Assembly: GCA_022497155.1 (NCBI GenBank) | Contig: MU385755.1 | Location: 62,001-126,000 of the forward strand | Direction: 5' to 3' | Source: Whalleya microplaca | Taxonomy: Eukaryota; Ascomycota; Sordariomycetes; Xylariales; Xylariaceae | DNA length: 64,000 nucleotides | In this document: positions 33,729-47,500 of the stretch, in pieces | Numbering within the stretch: position 1 is the first letter of the stretch | How the letters are laid out: every line of letters starts with the position of its first letter | Translations under genes and position numbers: made by a program | The notes under the pieces: generated by a model | What the model saw: the letters and a program-made list of their open reading frames with translations, nothing else | Databases searched by the model: none | What the model was told of the DNA's origin: nothing

Positions 33729-35300
33729 TCAAGAATCGGAGACATACTGATCAGGTTGCCAAGGTCGGTAAAGAATCTCCTCGTGTATGCGAGGCAAATC
33801 CCGGTGCTGCCAGGGCGGTAGACTGCTGTGACTTTCTGCATTCTTGATCTCAGGGCTCTGAATTTGCGGCAAGGGTCGACTCGTCGGTTGCGACGGATAG
33901 GGCTCATATGTGTACTTCATCCGCTTTGCGGGCTGACCCGATAGCATGTCAGGGGACGGGTGACTGGTCTTAGCAGGTCGTGGCGAGAGTGATATACTTG
34001 AGGCGCTTCGCGGTCTGCCGAATTCGCTTGCCTTTTGTAATGCGAGTGGTCTCGGCTCTTCATGCTCAACCGGTGAAGTTACCGGGGAGGTATTATGGCC
34101 TCCGCGAGGCCTATGCTGCCGTCAGCTCGTCTAGGACACAATAATACAACCCAACATCGCTGCTCCAACTTACGCATTCTTGAACTTGCAAACTCTGCCA
34201 AATTTTTCACACTGCACACAGCGAGGGTAATCAGGGTCACACTTGATCTTCTTCTCCCGACACGTGAGACAAGCAATAGCAAGTCGTTTCCTCGGTTTCC
34301 CGGCCTTCGTCACACCCCAATGCGCATTGACCGGCTCTCCATCGATAACTGTTTTGCAATGAGACCCATCATCGTAGAAATAACACAGCCCTTCCCCAGG
34401 GTACTCAGCCTGTTTTACAAAGCGAGGCAAGAAGTGCGTTCCTGTCCATATCTTAGGCCCAAGTCCGTCCTTTACGGGTGCTCCTTCTGGTGTAAGCTGG
34501 CTTGCCGAAGTCGGAGAGTGATTTGGCAGCCCTAAATGCATTTGACCTTCGTTCTTGAGCACCGTAACCGATTCTCGGCCCAAGGATTGACTCAGGGGAG
34601 GTAACGGTATACGCTCACTAACTGGCCTAAACGAGGGGGTTGATGGTCGTGATCCAAATACATATTCCGGTCGCCTTGAATCTGAATTGCCGGGATGGGA
34701 CCACCTTCCACTCGATCCGGACTCATTCCGTGATGCAGGATGTGAATACTCGAACTCCCGGGACGGAGGCGACAACGGTCCAGGAAACTGAGGAGCGACT
34801 GAGGGCAATACTAGCCTCTCAGACTCCAGTCTTGGCTCGTAGACTCTTCGTGGTTGAGTTAAAGGTGGAGAGAAACTTGGAAAATAGGACGAACTTTTCG
34901 AGTAAGGTCTCTCTAGGTTTTCGGATGCTGAATGTGGGCGATCCAGGGGAGAATGAGCACTGTGAAGAGGACTTGGCCGATCCGAGAGAGGAGAATGTAG
35001 CGGGTGGACATGATGAGGTGGTCCAAATAGACTACTTAAAGACGGTAATTGCTGTCGAGGTGCGTTGTTGACTATATCCCTTCGAGTTTGGCTAGCTTCT
35101 GAGCCCTTCCCAGCCGACATATCGGGTCTGGTGCTCGGATCATAGTTGGACATAGGAGGGGAAACGGGTATAGTAGAAGTATTCCAAGATGGCTCTTCGG
35201 AGATCCTGGACGAATAGGTCGAGGAACTCGGGCTTACCAGTTCAGGCGTATCTGGAATCGCTGACGGACGTTGAAGGTCTAATCTAGGATGTATCCCCAT
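33729..35300 (-). CDS. Zn(II)2Cys6 transcription factor with internal zinc cluster
   Basis: A 502-aa predicted nuclear regulator with exons 35300-34174 and 34110-33729. The first ~270 residues are Ser/Pro-rich and disordered. A conserved-looking block, GPKIWTGTHFLPRFVKQAEY followed by GLCYFYDDGSHCKTVIDGEP and VNAHWGVTKAGKPRKRLAIA, leads straight into the zinc cluster CLTCREKKIKC-DPDYPRC-VQCEKFGRVC at about residues 344-371, with C-x2-C-x6-C-x6-C-x2-C-x6-C spacing complete. The intron falls just behind the cluster. The C-terminal part has Ser/Pro-rich sequence, a basic PAKRMKY patch and LPRIHEEILYRPWQPDQY near the end. There is no fungal-specific transcription factor middle domain. The position of the cluster in the C-terminal half is unusual for the class, though UME6-type factors share it. 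Target genes are unknown. It is the only intact gene in about 20 kb. Confidence 0.9.
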
Positions 35301-38300
35301 TGAGATCGAGTGCGAGGTTACTATTAGCCCTATAACATATCAAACAGGTTTGAGTTGCTGTTTTTCGAGCTTATGCTGCCACTTCTAAATCTTAGTGGAA
35401 AGAATGTAGACGGAAATGATTGCGAAGTTAGTCCTGTTGTAGGCATCTGACGGTTAAAGGTCTTTCAGCGGCGCAGCTCGCCCGTACGCATAGCACCCGA
35501 GCTGTTAGTCCTCGAACCGAGTCGTGAGGAGTGGTTCAAATCCCGGTTAATTGGCCGATAGGATGGCTTCCTGCTGTCGATGTCGAATCGTTCTCGAGTC
35601 TGTAAGGCGTAGCGAGATCTTGGAAACAGTCTACGTGTTGAATACCAGCCCAAGGCGGCGAATAATGTCAGATCTAACAGCTGACGGCGACGAAGAGGCA
35701 CACAGGCTTGACTTAGATGATAGCCGTCTTTAGTCAATGTATGATGAAATAGGCCTCGTGAGTTTAGCAGCCTCTTTTACGAACACTTCGGTCTTACTCG
35801 GAGTAATGGGTATGTACAGAGGTAATTTGGCCGAGTCGATAAATCAGAATGATTCGACGAGTAAGAAAGATTGCAGGAGAGGGAATTGGGCAAACATGTA
35901 TTGTATATCTCGTGCCGGATAGTGACGAGATCAGGTTACGTTTCTAGGTGACCTTGCCGAGTGAACGTGGTGGTAACAGTGGCTTGACTGACCCCACAGA
36001 GTATGAACAGTCACCCTAGCCTAGTCGATATATAATCCCAGACTTGGGATTTGGTGGTTATCGGCACCGACGGCATGGTGTTGGTTCTTGGCTACGGGAA
36101 GCACGTTCCTAGTCACTTACATGGAGTTTAGTGGACGAGAAGACTACAATGGGCGCAAGATACTACGCGAAGTGGCCCTGCCCACACAAAGATACATGGT
36201 CCAAAAGGCGGCTCGGAGAGAGCACTAGTCGAGATCAGCATACACTACTCGTACAAGGTACCTTCGATAGGTACGTAGGTTACGAAGTGAGCAGCAGTTA
36301 GGAAATTCGAGGAGCCTGCAGGAGTAACTTAGACAAAGGCTAAGAAACTAGGGTCAAGGATGGCGAGGCAAAGGAAGCGAGGTGTTCAGCAGTTTGTTCA
36401 GGGGCTTACTTACAATATAGTTACTACATACGGCTACCCTGCCTAATACGCCGATAAGACGAAAAGTCTAAAAAGGACGCCTGAGGATCATAGATCACAA
36501 GGCAGCCCCATGGATCCTCCGTGAATGTAAGCAGGGTGGTCTGTGATGATTGACAGTTTTTTTAATAAACGGGAAGTAATCAAAAGTGCACGGGTGACAC
36601 CGTATTCCTATTCTTGGGGTTGTGGATAAAGTCATAGGTGGGCCGGTACTTGTCGAAGATGATCTGCTAGACTAGTAAGTATAAGTACTTACCTAGCACT
36701 ATTCCGTACCACAGCACCAATTACCGAAGACAATCCCAGCGCGCGCTTGTCAACTTGTCATCCGAGGTGCATGCTTGTGAAACGTGCTATCCATGATATG
36801 GGGTAGTTAGGAGTGTACGCAGTAAGCAGAGAGAAACCTTAGGCGAGGAGTATCCATACCACGACCTAGAACCGCCAACGATATACCCATGGGCCATAGA
36901 TCATGGCACCATTCTCGTGAGTTATGGATGATAAAGATGGGACACTTGAGCGTGGAGCACGGGGTGCTTTTGAATCAACTTCAGACGAACAAAAGCCGAA
37001 CTGGCATGGGTTGCGTGAGCAGGTTGATGATTTATGAATCTTACACGACTGCAAGTCATCCATCATGTCCATGCAATCCTGGAGGAAGCGCGCTTTTATT
37101 AGCACAAGCCGTGCTTAGGTAGTACATGAGAGAAAACATCGTGTTTTCCATATCTAACATATACAAAAGCCTCCTAGCTGTCTTGAAAGGAGATGAAAGC
37201 AGAACATAAGTATGCATGTGAAGTTCATGAAGCTTGTTGAGCATATCTTCGCATTCCACGTAATACATAGAGGAGTCCACGTGCAAGGTAGGCAGTTGTT
37301 ACAGTTGTCGGGACTAACCAACGGCTCGCGCCTTTTTAGGTAGGTGGTGCGAAGTATGTAACAAGATATTCGTTTTGTCTATACAAGTACACGACGGCTA
37401 ACAAGAAGCGAATGCGCCGGCACGTATTAGTGCAATCCCAGTGCCCCGGGTGCATTATGAAGTAGCCAAGACACCATCGCCAACTTGTGCATTACATAGT
37501 ATGTTTATGTACATAGGTATGTATGTAATGCCAGGTGTGCATGGGATGATGACGGACTGGGCTCTGTCAGCATTATACAACCCGTCTTGTCATTGGCCGT
37601 ATCTGCCGCAATCGCCAAGCCTCAGGGGGCCCCCTGGAGGGTTTGTAAGCTTCCATTCTCCGATGAACAGGCGCAAGAACCTGCACCTGCATGGACCTTT
37701 TGCAGATTTCAGATGGGAACATCTGCGCCGTGCGCTACCTAAAATCTACAAGGCCCTAATGAACCTCGTCGCTTGCCAGACTCCTGGAGTGCCAGGAAGC
37801 TAGCGGTCTAGCTTAAAGAGTCTAAGGTGTAGATTCGTACGGAGACCAATCGAGAAATCTTAGATGGCTCTATTGTTAGGCGAAGCTCGGCAAATTCACA
37901 GGCCATAAGCGTGTGATTCCCCACCGGTTTCCACACATCGTCGGCTTCTCTTGCGAGATCAACAAAGACAAGACGGGGCCGCTATAGTTAGTACGAATAT
38001 TTGCTGCTATCGGCCGAGTGGCCTACTTAGTGGCCGGGCGACTGGGTGTCGCTTATGTATCTATCATCCAGTACTAGACAAATCTCTCATTTCGCTCATG
38101 ACCGCGTTGGACCCTGATGAGCCCGGATTCGCTAATTCTCGCCGTTTAGGGAATGGGCTGATGGAGCTAGAAAGAGTAAGGAAGCTAGGCTTTTCCCAAG
38201 CCCCGCCACACATAAGATAATTGCTGCAGAAGGACGATTGACTTCGCCTCGTCTGTCAGGCTGTCTCTTAATGCTGTTAGCTCACCGTCTTGCATGGTGG

Positions 38301-41300
38301 AAAGAAGACGCAGAATCCGTTAGGTCATAGGGAGAGATCTTCATGGGCTCACAAGATGTCTCACTCAGCTCCGGCAGCAGTCATAGATCATCGAACAGGG
38401 CTTGTCGGCAGCTAGGCAGCTAGCCCAGACAATGTGTCGGCCTCGGCCTAGGGTGAGACAGCAAAAGCCGACGATGTGTGGAGAGGTCTAAATACCGGCC
38501 AGAGAGCTTGGCCAACTTAAACAGACAGCTGGTGTCAATTACTGACAACTACATAATAACTCGCAAACTAAACCAATACGTCGAGTACAGCTTGGCTGAC
38601 GACGAAAAACCGGATGACAGAGCGAAATGTATTGCTCGACACCTGCGTTGGATATGCAAGCGGAATTCCGTTCGTGGGAAACAAGATCGAGACCGTCTTC
38701 TGTCGGCGACTACCAAGGACACTAGCGAGGCATGTATGAGGCACAGGCTGAATGGCTGCAAACCACAACATTGATTACGAGCCGGGCTAATTTCACACAG
38801 CTTCAAGGCTTGGACAGTCGCTTCGGGGCATCGCTCTTTACAGTGTAGTTCACGCTTTGCTTTGCTACGCAAATATCCGCTAGAAGACGGCTGACGATCT
38901 GGTAGACTGATCCCGCCTGTTGGGCTAGTACATAGTAAATAGCATCATTGCTTCGCTTGGCCTTATGGACCACCCAAGGCTATATTCGGAGGGATTTTGC
39001 CATATCGTATGTATCGTGGTGTCGAAAAATAGGTGGCCCTCGGTCAGACCCGTCGCTACGCACGAAGGGGGTTCGGGTAACATTTCTCCAAACGGTTACT
39101 TACCAGCTACTTTAGCGTAAAGATCACGAAACTATTGTTGGGATAGCCACGCAAAGTAGTCCTAGCCAATTTTGTGAATAGCTTCCAGGCTGCCTGAAAA
39201 GCCTAGAAGCTTGAGTGTATTTAAGTAATAAATCGTTCAAGCCACGTCTCGTCATCCCGTCACAACGTCCGGGCCATTTTGTCCAGTGTGGATCAAGTAA
39301 CAATTGCCTGTAACGCACCATGCCTATTTCAGTGCATTTTTTACGCCCCATCCTCTTGCAGATTACTGTGTAGATTCAGGAGGCGAGGAGAATCCCGAGT
39401 GGCCTCGTTAGCTTGACAAATATGGTGCATAATTATTTCCGGTGTTACTCCCTGCCGGCTAGAATCAGGGTTCCAGGGATTGACAAGGAGCGATGTCACT
39501 TGTGCAATCAAGATTCTTTTAAACTCAGCACTCAAGCAGGAAGGAGGGAAAATATGCATGGCTCCATGTGCGCACCAACGTTGAGAACCTGGGGTTGTGT
39601 GTCTGCCGAGTAGGGTTCACGACATTGCGGCTCGAGTCTTAACGCGCCGGAAGCGAACCTAGACATTGTCTATGCCGAGGACAAGCTACTACCTAGTGCG
39701 TCTGCTATGTATATCATAGACCCGGTCTAATTAATCTATGCCGAAATTTGTTTGTCATATGCCGGGCGAATATTAGGCAGAGACGATCAAAAGAATAGCT
39801 GATCTGCGAGCAAACCAATGTCAATCCAAGAAGATAATTTTGGAAATATTCCGTCAATCGTGATGGTCAAAGAATCACGATAGCCGAACAAAGATCTCCG
39901 TTACGTAGGATGTCGGCAGGTCTGTCATACCTACAATTTCACAGCTGATAACAAGAATCAAGGTTCGCAATAAACCACTCTGTTAACACTACATAGTAAT
40001 AGTATGTACTACCATGTATGTATGGATCCGTAATAGGATCGGCTGTTGGACAAGGGCCATGTGGTTAGGTCGTACCGGACCCCATGCTCATACACTCATG
40101 AGTAGCTCAGCTCAGCTCCTTCAAGGCTGCAGACTCTTGCCGAAAGATACCTAATGCCCCGTGCGTCGAGTACCAGTACATGGAGTATGTACATACCTTG
40201 GTAAGGTCTCCACTATCGCCGGGCCAGTGTCGGGACCGAGACCGCGAAGTCGCTCGGGGTCGTACGCTAGATGGAGACCAATACGGTAGTATATTCGGCC
40301 AGTACTGCCGAAGTAGCAGTCTTTATGCATCACATAACTTCTCGGTACGGGCCTGCCAAGGGAAAAATATGCCGTACATTGACGTAGGTAGATGAATGAC
40401 CTGCAAGATGCAAACGCACGACTATGGACATGAGACTATCTAGTACGAAAGCCGTAAGATGGCGCGATACCGCCACGCCGGACGGTGACAAACAAGCTGA
40501 CAGATCGGACATCGTTACGATTAGGACCAATCTGAAAGCTTGAATGCCATACTCATGTACGTCAGTCGGCTGCTGGGCTTCTAGAAACATTCGATGAACT
40601 AGAGCGAGCCATGGACGTAACCCAAAGAGTAACAGGGGTGGTAGTTGTTATACTTACAGTACATACTACGTACATTATAACAAACGATGGCCGGTAACAG
40701 GACCCCAACTTCCTTCTTGGGGCCCAACCCCGAAGCTTTGCCAATAGATTTCCCAATAGACCGGATCAAGAGGGCCAAATGCCGTATTTTCTAGAAGCTA
40801 GCCCATATTCTCCTTGAGAAGGATCGTCTGCAACGTATCACTCGTTCTCGTCGAGTCGCACATACTGCAATAAATCCGTTTGAAGCCGACGTGGCGCCTG
40901 GGCGCTTAATCTGATGAATGGAGCTAACCGTAGATCTTTCGCATGAGCTGATCGCCCGGCATTCGTTTCTTCCCTGTCGGCAACCGTGGGAGAGATAGCT
41001 GCCACGTGCCGTTCGAGTGATGAAATGCTGGCATCGATCTAAGAACTGCTGAAGCCATGCTGACTTGCTTATTTTGAGGAATATCCTTTGCGGCACAGTA
41101 CAGCGGTGTGGACATGGGTCACAGGCATCCTTGGTAATCTGTGGCGTTCGACGGCGTAATATTCCAACCCGAAATAATAAGTCACGTTCAAATCCAGCAT
41201 TGTTGAACTAACAACAGGGATCCTACTCAGGTCATCGTGACATGAGAGGGTCAGCATTGGGAGGGAAGCTTGCGGCAGTGGGGAAGGATTGTAGCTATTT

Positions 41301-44300
41301 TTAGGGATGGAAGACATGTAATAACGGCTCTCTCCTCCAACTCAAGAGACGGGTAGGTACACCATCCCGCCTTTTTGATAACTAAGAGTGACATGACAGT
41401 ATCGCCATAAGGAGATATAGTGATAGGCTAGAACGCTCAGTGCTATACGTCAGCGATGTTCACGATCGACCGCAAAAATTTGTGTCGTGCGACCACATAG
41501 ATAACACATGGATGGCAAAGCTTTGTCCAAAGGTAGCTTGCCATGTGGAATGCAGGCCACCTCCTGGTCCACAGGATTGTCAGGATGTTGAAATATCTTC
41601 AAATGTCCCAATACGGCACAGAAGCATTGCCTGCGTCTTCGGCCCGTCCTCATCAATGCTTACTCCTCCTTGTCTAGAATATTGCACTTTCCAGCTTATC
41701 AACGCGCTCTGTTTGAAATTGGATGTCTAATCCCACACAGCTTCTTATATTCGATAATGCCTCCGTTGTTCGAGGACCGGGGCTCTCTCGGAGATACAAG
41801 CTCAGATTCGGCAATCTGAGCTTAAGAATAGATAGGCCGTTGAAGTGACTTCAAGTGAAGACCAGCTCCCAGCGTCTGCTACACTGGAGGGATGGTGACA
41901 TTGGCGACTTTCAACTCTTTGATATGGTGTAGGGGCATGATCTAAGACCGAGAGGCACCAGAGCCAAATGATCGTGGTACTCTTCCTTTCATCTTCGGTC
42001 CATTGGTTCCCAACGCGGGTAATATTTGGCGGCAATTAGGCTGTTATCAGAGTCTGCATAAGCATTAGCAATAGTCGAAAGCAAGATACGATTTTAAGAA
42101 GGATCTCGGTCCTCGAGTCCCATCAAAGATTTCTCATTGCCTTAGACTCGGCATTTCCCTTCGTAAGAATAGAGTTCCTGTGACAAGATATTTTTGCGTG
42201 GCGCTGTTGAGGGGCGTTTCACTAGGAATGTCTCATGGTGTTTTGTGTTATTAGTGAGGCTTTCCGCTGATCGCTGATTATTAAGGTTCGCTCATACTGG
42301 GCCTAACGATACTGCTCGTCGTCACTGTTTGACGATCGAAAGAGGACTGGCGGAATTCTTCCGCATAACCCTAACCTAGGGCGAAAAGAGGGAGGGGGTC
42401 TTGGTGAGATTTCCCCAAGTCTAGCTGCAGCCGCCTGCAGGAGCAATACCGATGCAATTTCATCTTGCAGCCGGAAGTCTAGAACAGTGGACCACTTAGG
42501 GTTTACTACTGCGTACTGCGTATAAGGGGCTTACTTTGTAGGAAAAGGTCCACGCATGACGAGCAGACTATCCTGTATTTTGGTCACCAGCTCGGCGTAC
42601 CTCGAATCGTATTCGTATGATTTATCATATTTATGAGTGTTGGCAGACTCTGGAGCAATGAATGGCGACTTAATAGACTAGCATTAGACTACCTAGGTTC
42701 GACCATTAGTACGTGCGGCGATTATAACGGCTATGACAAGCCACAGGCGAATTGTTTACAAGATAATTCGTCAACCATCGTGTGCGCAATAAAGGGTTTC
42801 GATCAATGGCTTCATATGATAGTGCAGGGAACATGACAACCCGGCCCCCCCTGGAATCACTTTCAGCTGTAAATTTGACATGTCATGATACTGTTAGGGG
42901 TTCATTTTTACAGTGCCTCGGTTGAGTGTTGGTAATGGGAACCGCAAATTTGAAAACGACGACATGCCATATTCAGTCGCTTACGTAACTTGTGCACAAT
43001 ACCAAACTTGGCCTGGTCAATAAATATTGTGACTATCAATGCAGGAGAATCCTTTTCCAGGTTCGGTAGGTAGAATTAGGAACCAACTATATTATACCCC
43101 ACTTGGCATACGTCCGGATCATTGAAGACTACCGGAAAGGACCGTCATCGTCAAATCTGAAATCCCAGCCGAGTAATGGAGATTTTATAGATTGCCATTC
43201 GGTTGTCGTGCCGAATATCTAAACTCAGAGAAACAGGGTGCAGTCAAAGCTCATAAATCGTTGGCTCCATGGTCCGTGTACTACGAACCAGGACGAGCAA
43301 ACCCCATAATGCTACGTAACCGAGTAATATTGGCCCGCCCGCTAATACATATAAACGAAGCATTGGGACATTCAAGTCGGAACTCGTACACCTTCCCGAA
43401 GCATTAGCCCCCCAATAGAGACAAGATGATCGGCTACGGATGCAGATGAGTGATATCCGCCTCGTGGCTTACATTTGAGGTCGGAAGAGCTGTCATTGGG
43501 CAATGGCTTTCTCAGCTTCCTTCATATGCCAGCCAAATGTCTCGGCGCGTCGTTCTCGTAGGATGAAAACGAAAGAAGAGAAAGGACAGCCTACCCAGTC
43601 TGTCAACCCAACTGGAAGCAAACAGTTTTATCGTGATCATGGTCTCCATACGGAGAACACCGTACGGGTTTGAGATTCGTTGTCTAACATCTATATAGTA
43701 AGGGCCGTGTGTTTCATCAACTGCAGTATGGCTCATTAGGGTTATTCTTCTGCCTGTTGGTCCCACGGCATTTATATGGGACCCCTTCAAAGGTGCGCAA
43801 GGTCTACCGGTCAATTTTCTGCCTACGAGTACACGTACCTTACCCTATCGGCCGAGCTGATCTGTGCCTATTCTTAGAGTCAATAACAACCCTGACAGCA
43901 GATCTTCTAATAATACACTACACGTAGAGGGATCACAAACAAAGGATGTACATACGCAAGTACGTGTATGTACGCTTGATGACAAGGGGAGTTAGCCTCT
44001 TCTAATTGAAGGAATAAATCTTCCGCCATATTACAGACTCGATATGGTATTATCCTTGTACCGCGTACTATTATGTATGTACGCACTGGCTTCGTGGTGG
44101 CTAGCTTATGCAAATACCTCGCTTCATCTTTTCAATGGATTACTAGTGTTTGGTATCTTGGGTGCAAATAGGGGCATCTGCATAAAACCACAATACTCAT
44201 CAGACGGCGGCTTCTCAGGCCCGAAAATTGCAACACTTTGAGAACGCCAAGATAACTATCTTCTCCTAGAATTATAGTACCAAGGTTAACGCTCCTGCAA

Positions 44301-44540
44301 GAAGAAGCCGCAAGAGCTAACAGCTCGTCTCAGTGCCTTCCCTGCTACTAGTAAGTAGCTCTGCCTTTCACGGTGGTATAGATACATATACCTGTCACAT
44401 CGATGTACTATCAAGTCTCGTGTTGATGTTATGCTGCATGCTGATGCGTCTGATCCACGAACCATACGTTCTCAGCAAATGTCTGGAGCGTCATCAAGCA
44501 GAGGGTTGACTCTTAGGCTTCTCGTTCCAACTCAGCCTGT
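35301..44540. other. Gene-free 9.2-kb region
   Basis: No intact gene, RNA gene or clear repeat could be supported. Open frames are short, mostly lack ATG starts, occur on both strands at random-looking spacing and carry no recognised motif. Base composition is not extremely AT-rich, so heavy RIP is not obvious by eye. Since the adjoining 44.5-49.2 kb is a decayed gene, this part may hold older relics that are beyond recognition. Confidence 0.5.
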
Positions 44541-47500
44541 CTATCCCGCCCACTTCAGTGTACTCCTAAACATCCTGATCCATGGGCCACATTCTCCCCA
44601 TTTTTTCAGCGAGATCGGAGATAATGTGTGAGGCATCATGACCAAGACACGACCATCATATTTAGATACAGCTGCAATTCGGCCTGGGAACCCATAAGGG
44701 ATGAATAGGTAGTCCTCTCTTACGTTCAAGTGCTTATCCACGTAGGTGGTGGGAATCATGCCTGCGGCATCAGGTGTATGTAAAGAGTCCAATAAAGAAG
44801 AGAGTGCCCTTCCTTCGCCATTTGAGACGGCCATTGGCGTTACTAATCCACTCATGCCATGGGAAAAACTAACGGATTGGTTTGACAGACTTTGATTTCA
44901 ACCATGTCGAAACTTGCTTCAAAATGTCGACAGGCGAGTGTTGGCCAGTGTTGGGCGCCGGGTATAGGCTCCTTCGGACGTGACAGCATCTGGCAGTCAT
45001 TGCATACTCCAAGAAAAGATGGTCTGGTCTCCTGGCGAATCCCGTAGACTCTCGCCGCGCGTTCTCATGCATCAGGACAGATAAACTTAGCCCATCCCTG
45101 ACCAGCCCTAAGTATGTCGCCATAAGATAAACCGCCACCAGCTGATAGAGCAGAGAAGCCGGTCAACGAGCGACCGGAGAGTACATATGTCATAATTACG
45201 TCGACTGGGTTGAATCCGATGGCTTTGAAGGCAAAGGCTATCTCTGATAGCCATTCACACATTGTTCCCGCAAAATAGCTACTCGAGGCTGTTTACCCAA
45301 TAAGATAAATATGGAAGCGGTGAGACAGAAGTGTGTCTGATAAGAAGGCTCAAATATAAGGTCATAGGAAAAGCCTTGATGATTTTGGTATCACATGGTT
45401 CCATATTTCGAATCAGCAAAAGCAACATCAACCCAAAGTTTCTGCATTTGGAACAACGTCTTAGACCACCGTTGTTACAGCTCCGTTATGTTAAGGTTGG
45501 TGAAGGACATTGCTCCATAGTAAATTGTCAGCATATAATTTTGGATGAGGCTGGACACTGTCAAACCTTGAGCTTAAACCTAGAAGTAACCACGATTTGC
45601 GACGTATCTTCTATATTTCACGTCGTCAAATACTCACACCTAGATATGTTACCGAGTTCCTCGTTAGATAGCGTCTCGACCATGTCAGCAAGTAACTTGG
45701 CATTAGTGACTCCGTCCACTGTTACAACCACTCCACATCTATCCGAGAACATAATGTAATCAGGTTATCGTCGGATCTGTCGTAGTACGCTAGGATTACA
45801 CCATTCCGATGTAGTTGAGAGAGCCCGCCCAAGAGGCCCCTGATCAGTCTCGCACGTCTAGCAGTTCATAGTCTATGTATTTAAAATATTAGGCAAAAGC
45901 CAACCCTCCTTTGGCCTTTCTGCCATTCGCAAGGTCGAAAAACATGAAGACTGTCTCCCTTACATCTTCCACTGGTCGAGATTGTGGGCTTCAAGTTTCC
46001 CTGTACCGTTGGCAAGTGTGAATACTGAAATCAATAATCGTCATTACATTCCTGTCTACTCCGTGGAAGGTCCTCTTCAGATACCTTCGAAAGGATAGAG
46101 CCTTCGCCGGCAGGCATAATGATATCTAGCCGAACGCACACTACACATACACATTGAGCGTTTCTCTTTTCAGTAAACTTGACTGGAAATCAGGAGTTAT
46201 ACGATTAGCATCGGAAGTTATTAGCTCTTGGGTATACAATTGAGAATATTTGCTCATGAATCAATGACAAAGGGGTGGCAACTGACATGCTACGTACTAT
46301 CCATTAAACCGGATGCAATGGCTTATGATGCTCTGTCGGAATAGTTCGCAGCTGCTATCTAGTTCGCTGAGAGCTTAACCACACACAGATCCCCTGTAAT
46401 ATTGAACACGCCCAAGTTCATGGAGCTCTTTACTGTAGCTTTACGAGCAGAAACCGTATGAGATATCAAGGTTTATGTTGGCTACTCGCACATAGTCATC
46501 GAATCCCCCTGTTGCGTATTCATTCCCAAAGTGAATGACATTTCCGCCACTACTACATCTATCACATGAGTTCATGCTCGAAAAGGGCTCCGAATACGAC
46601 CCTAAGAGAAGAATCAAGGCCAAATCTCAGCAAATTCGCTTTGTGAGAACTACCTATACGCTGCAGGGGATGGCCTACAGAGAACAAAGTGGACATCGGG
46701 ATATCAACAAGTGGTAAAGACACCCTCCACTTTGCATCCTTATTGGTCAAGACTAGACTCACGACGCTTCCCTCGTCTTTAGAAACAACGAAGTCAGCAT
46801 CTAAAAGGTCATAGTGTTCATATGCTACTGTAAATATTGACTCCAGACTACAATTTCCAATGGCAGCTGGAAACTGGCTGCACATGATCGCAAGGCAATC
46901 CAATCGTTTACTTTCAAATAGTAGGACGTAACGCTTCTGTGGTCCATTCGCCCTATCATTTTCATGGTCAGGATTGTCTTAGGTATCAAAAGTGAAGACG
47001 TGTGAAGTGATTGCTTTACGTGTAGCCTTTAGTTCGTGGTAACTCTAGATTACATAGCATAGAGCAATATAAACTTCGGGAATGCCTACGAGTGCGAAGA
47101 GAGCCTATGCTGCCAGGTGTAGTTTCAACTTGATGGAGCTCGACGGTGCCACCAGGTCCGGCATCTTTCACTATCACGCGCCTACACCATGTGATGAACA
47201 TGTCTTTGTACCAAGCGAATGGCCAGAGGCACGACTCAACACAATAAACCCCAAACAAGCTGAGCTTTGGCCGGCGACCTGAGAAAGGACTTGCCTTAGT
47301 GTAATACATATATTGATAACAATGTACTCAATCTATTGCATCCCAAGATAGTCCCTTTACGCACTGTTAAATGAAGATTTAGTCTCCTGGCACATTGCTA
47401 GATGCGATGGCGCTACTGAGTATAACTACATGTGCCGCTTCACGCAGTTGTGTCGATACCATCGTCGCGTGTTCCGGTCTAACTATCCCCAGCCCACACG

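Noticed and set aside
35533..35546. GGTTCAAATCCCGG, resembling a tRNA box B
   Set aside because: The flanking bases do not form a T stem, and no acceptor or anticodon arm can be folded around it.
40791..41115. Minus-strand frames with ankyrin-like fragments such as TPLYCAAK
   Set aside because: Only one short fragment resembles the repeat; the spacing and the rest of the consensus are missing.
42368..42378. ACCCTAACCTA, resembling a telomere repeat
   Set aside because: Less than two units long; expected by chance in 64 kb.
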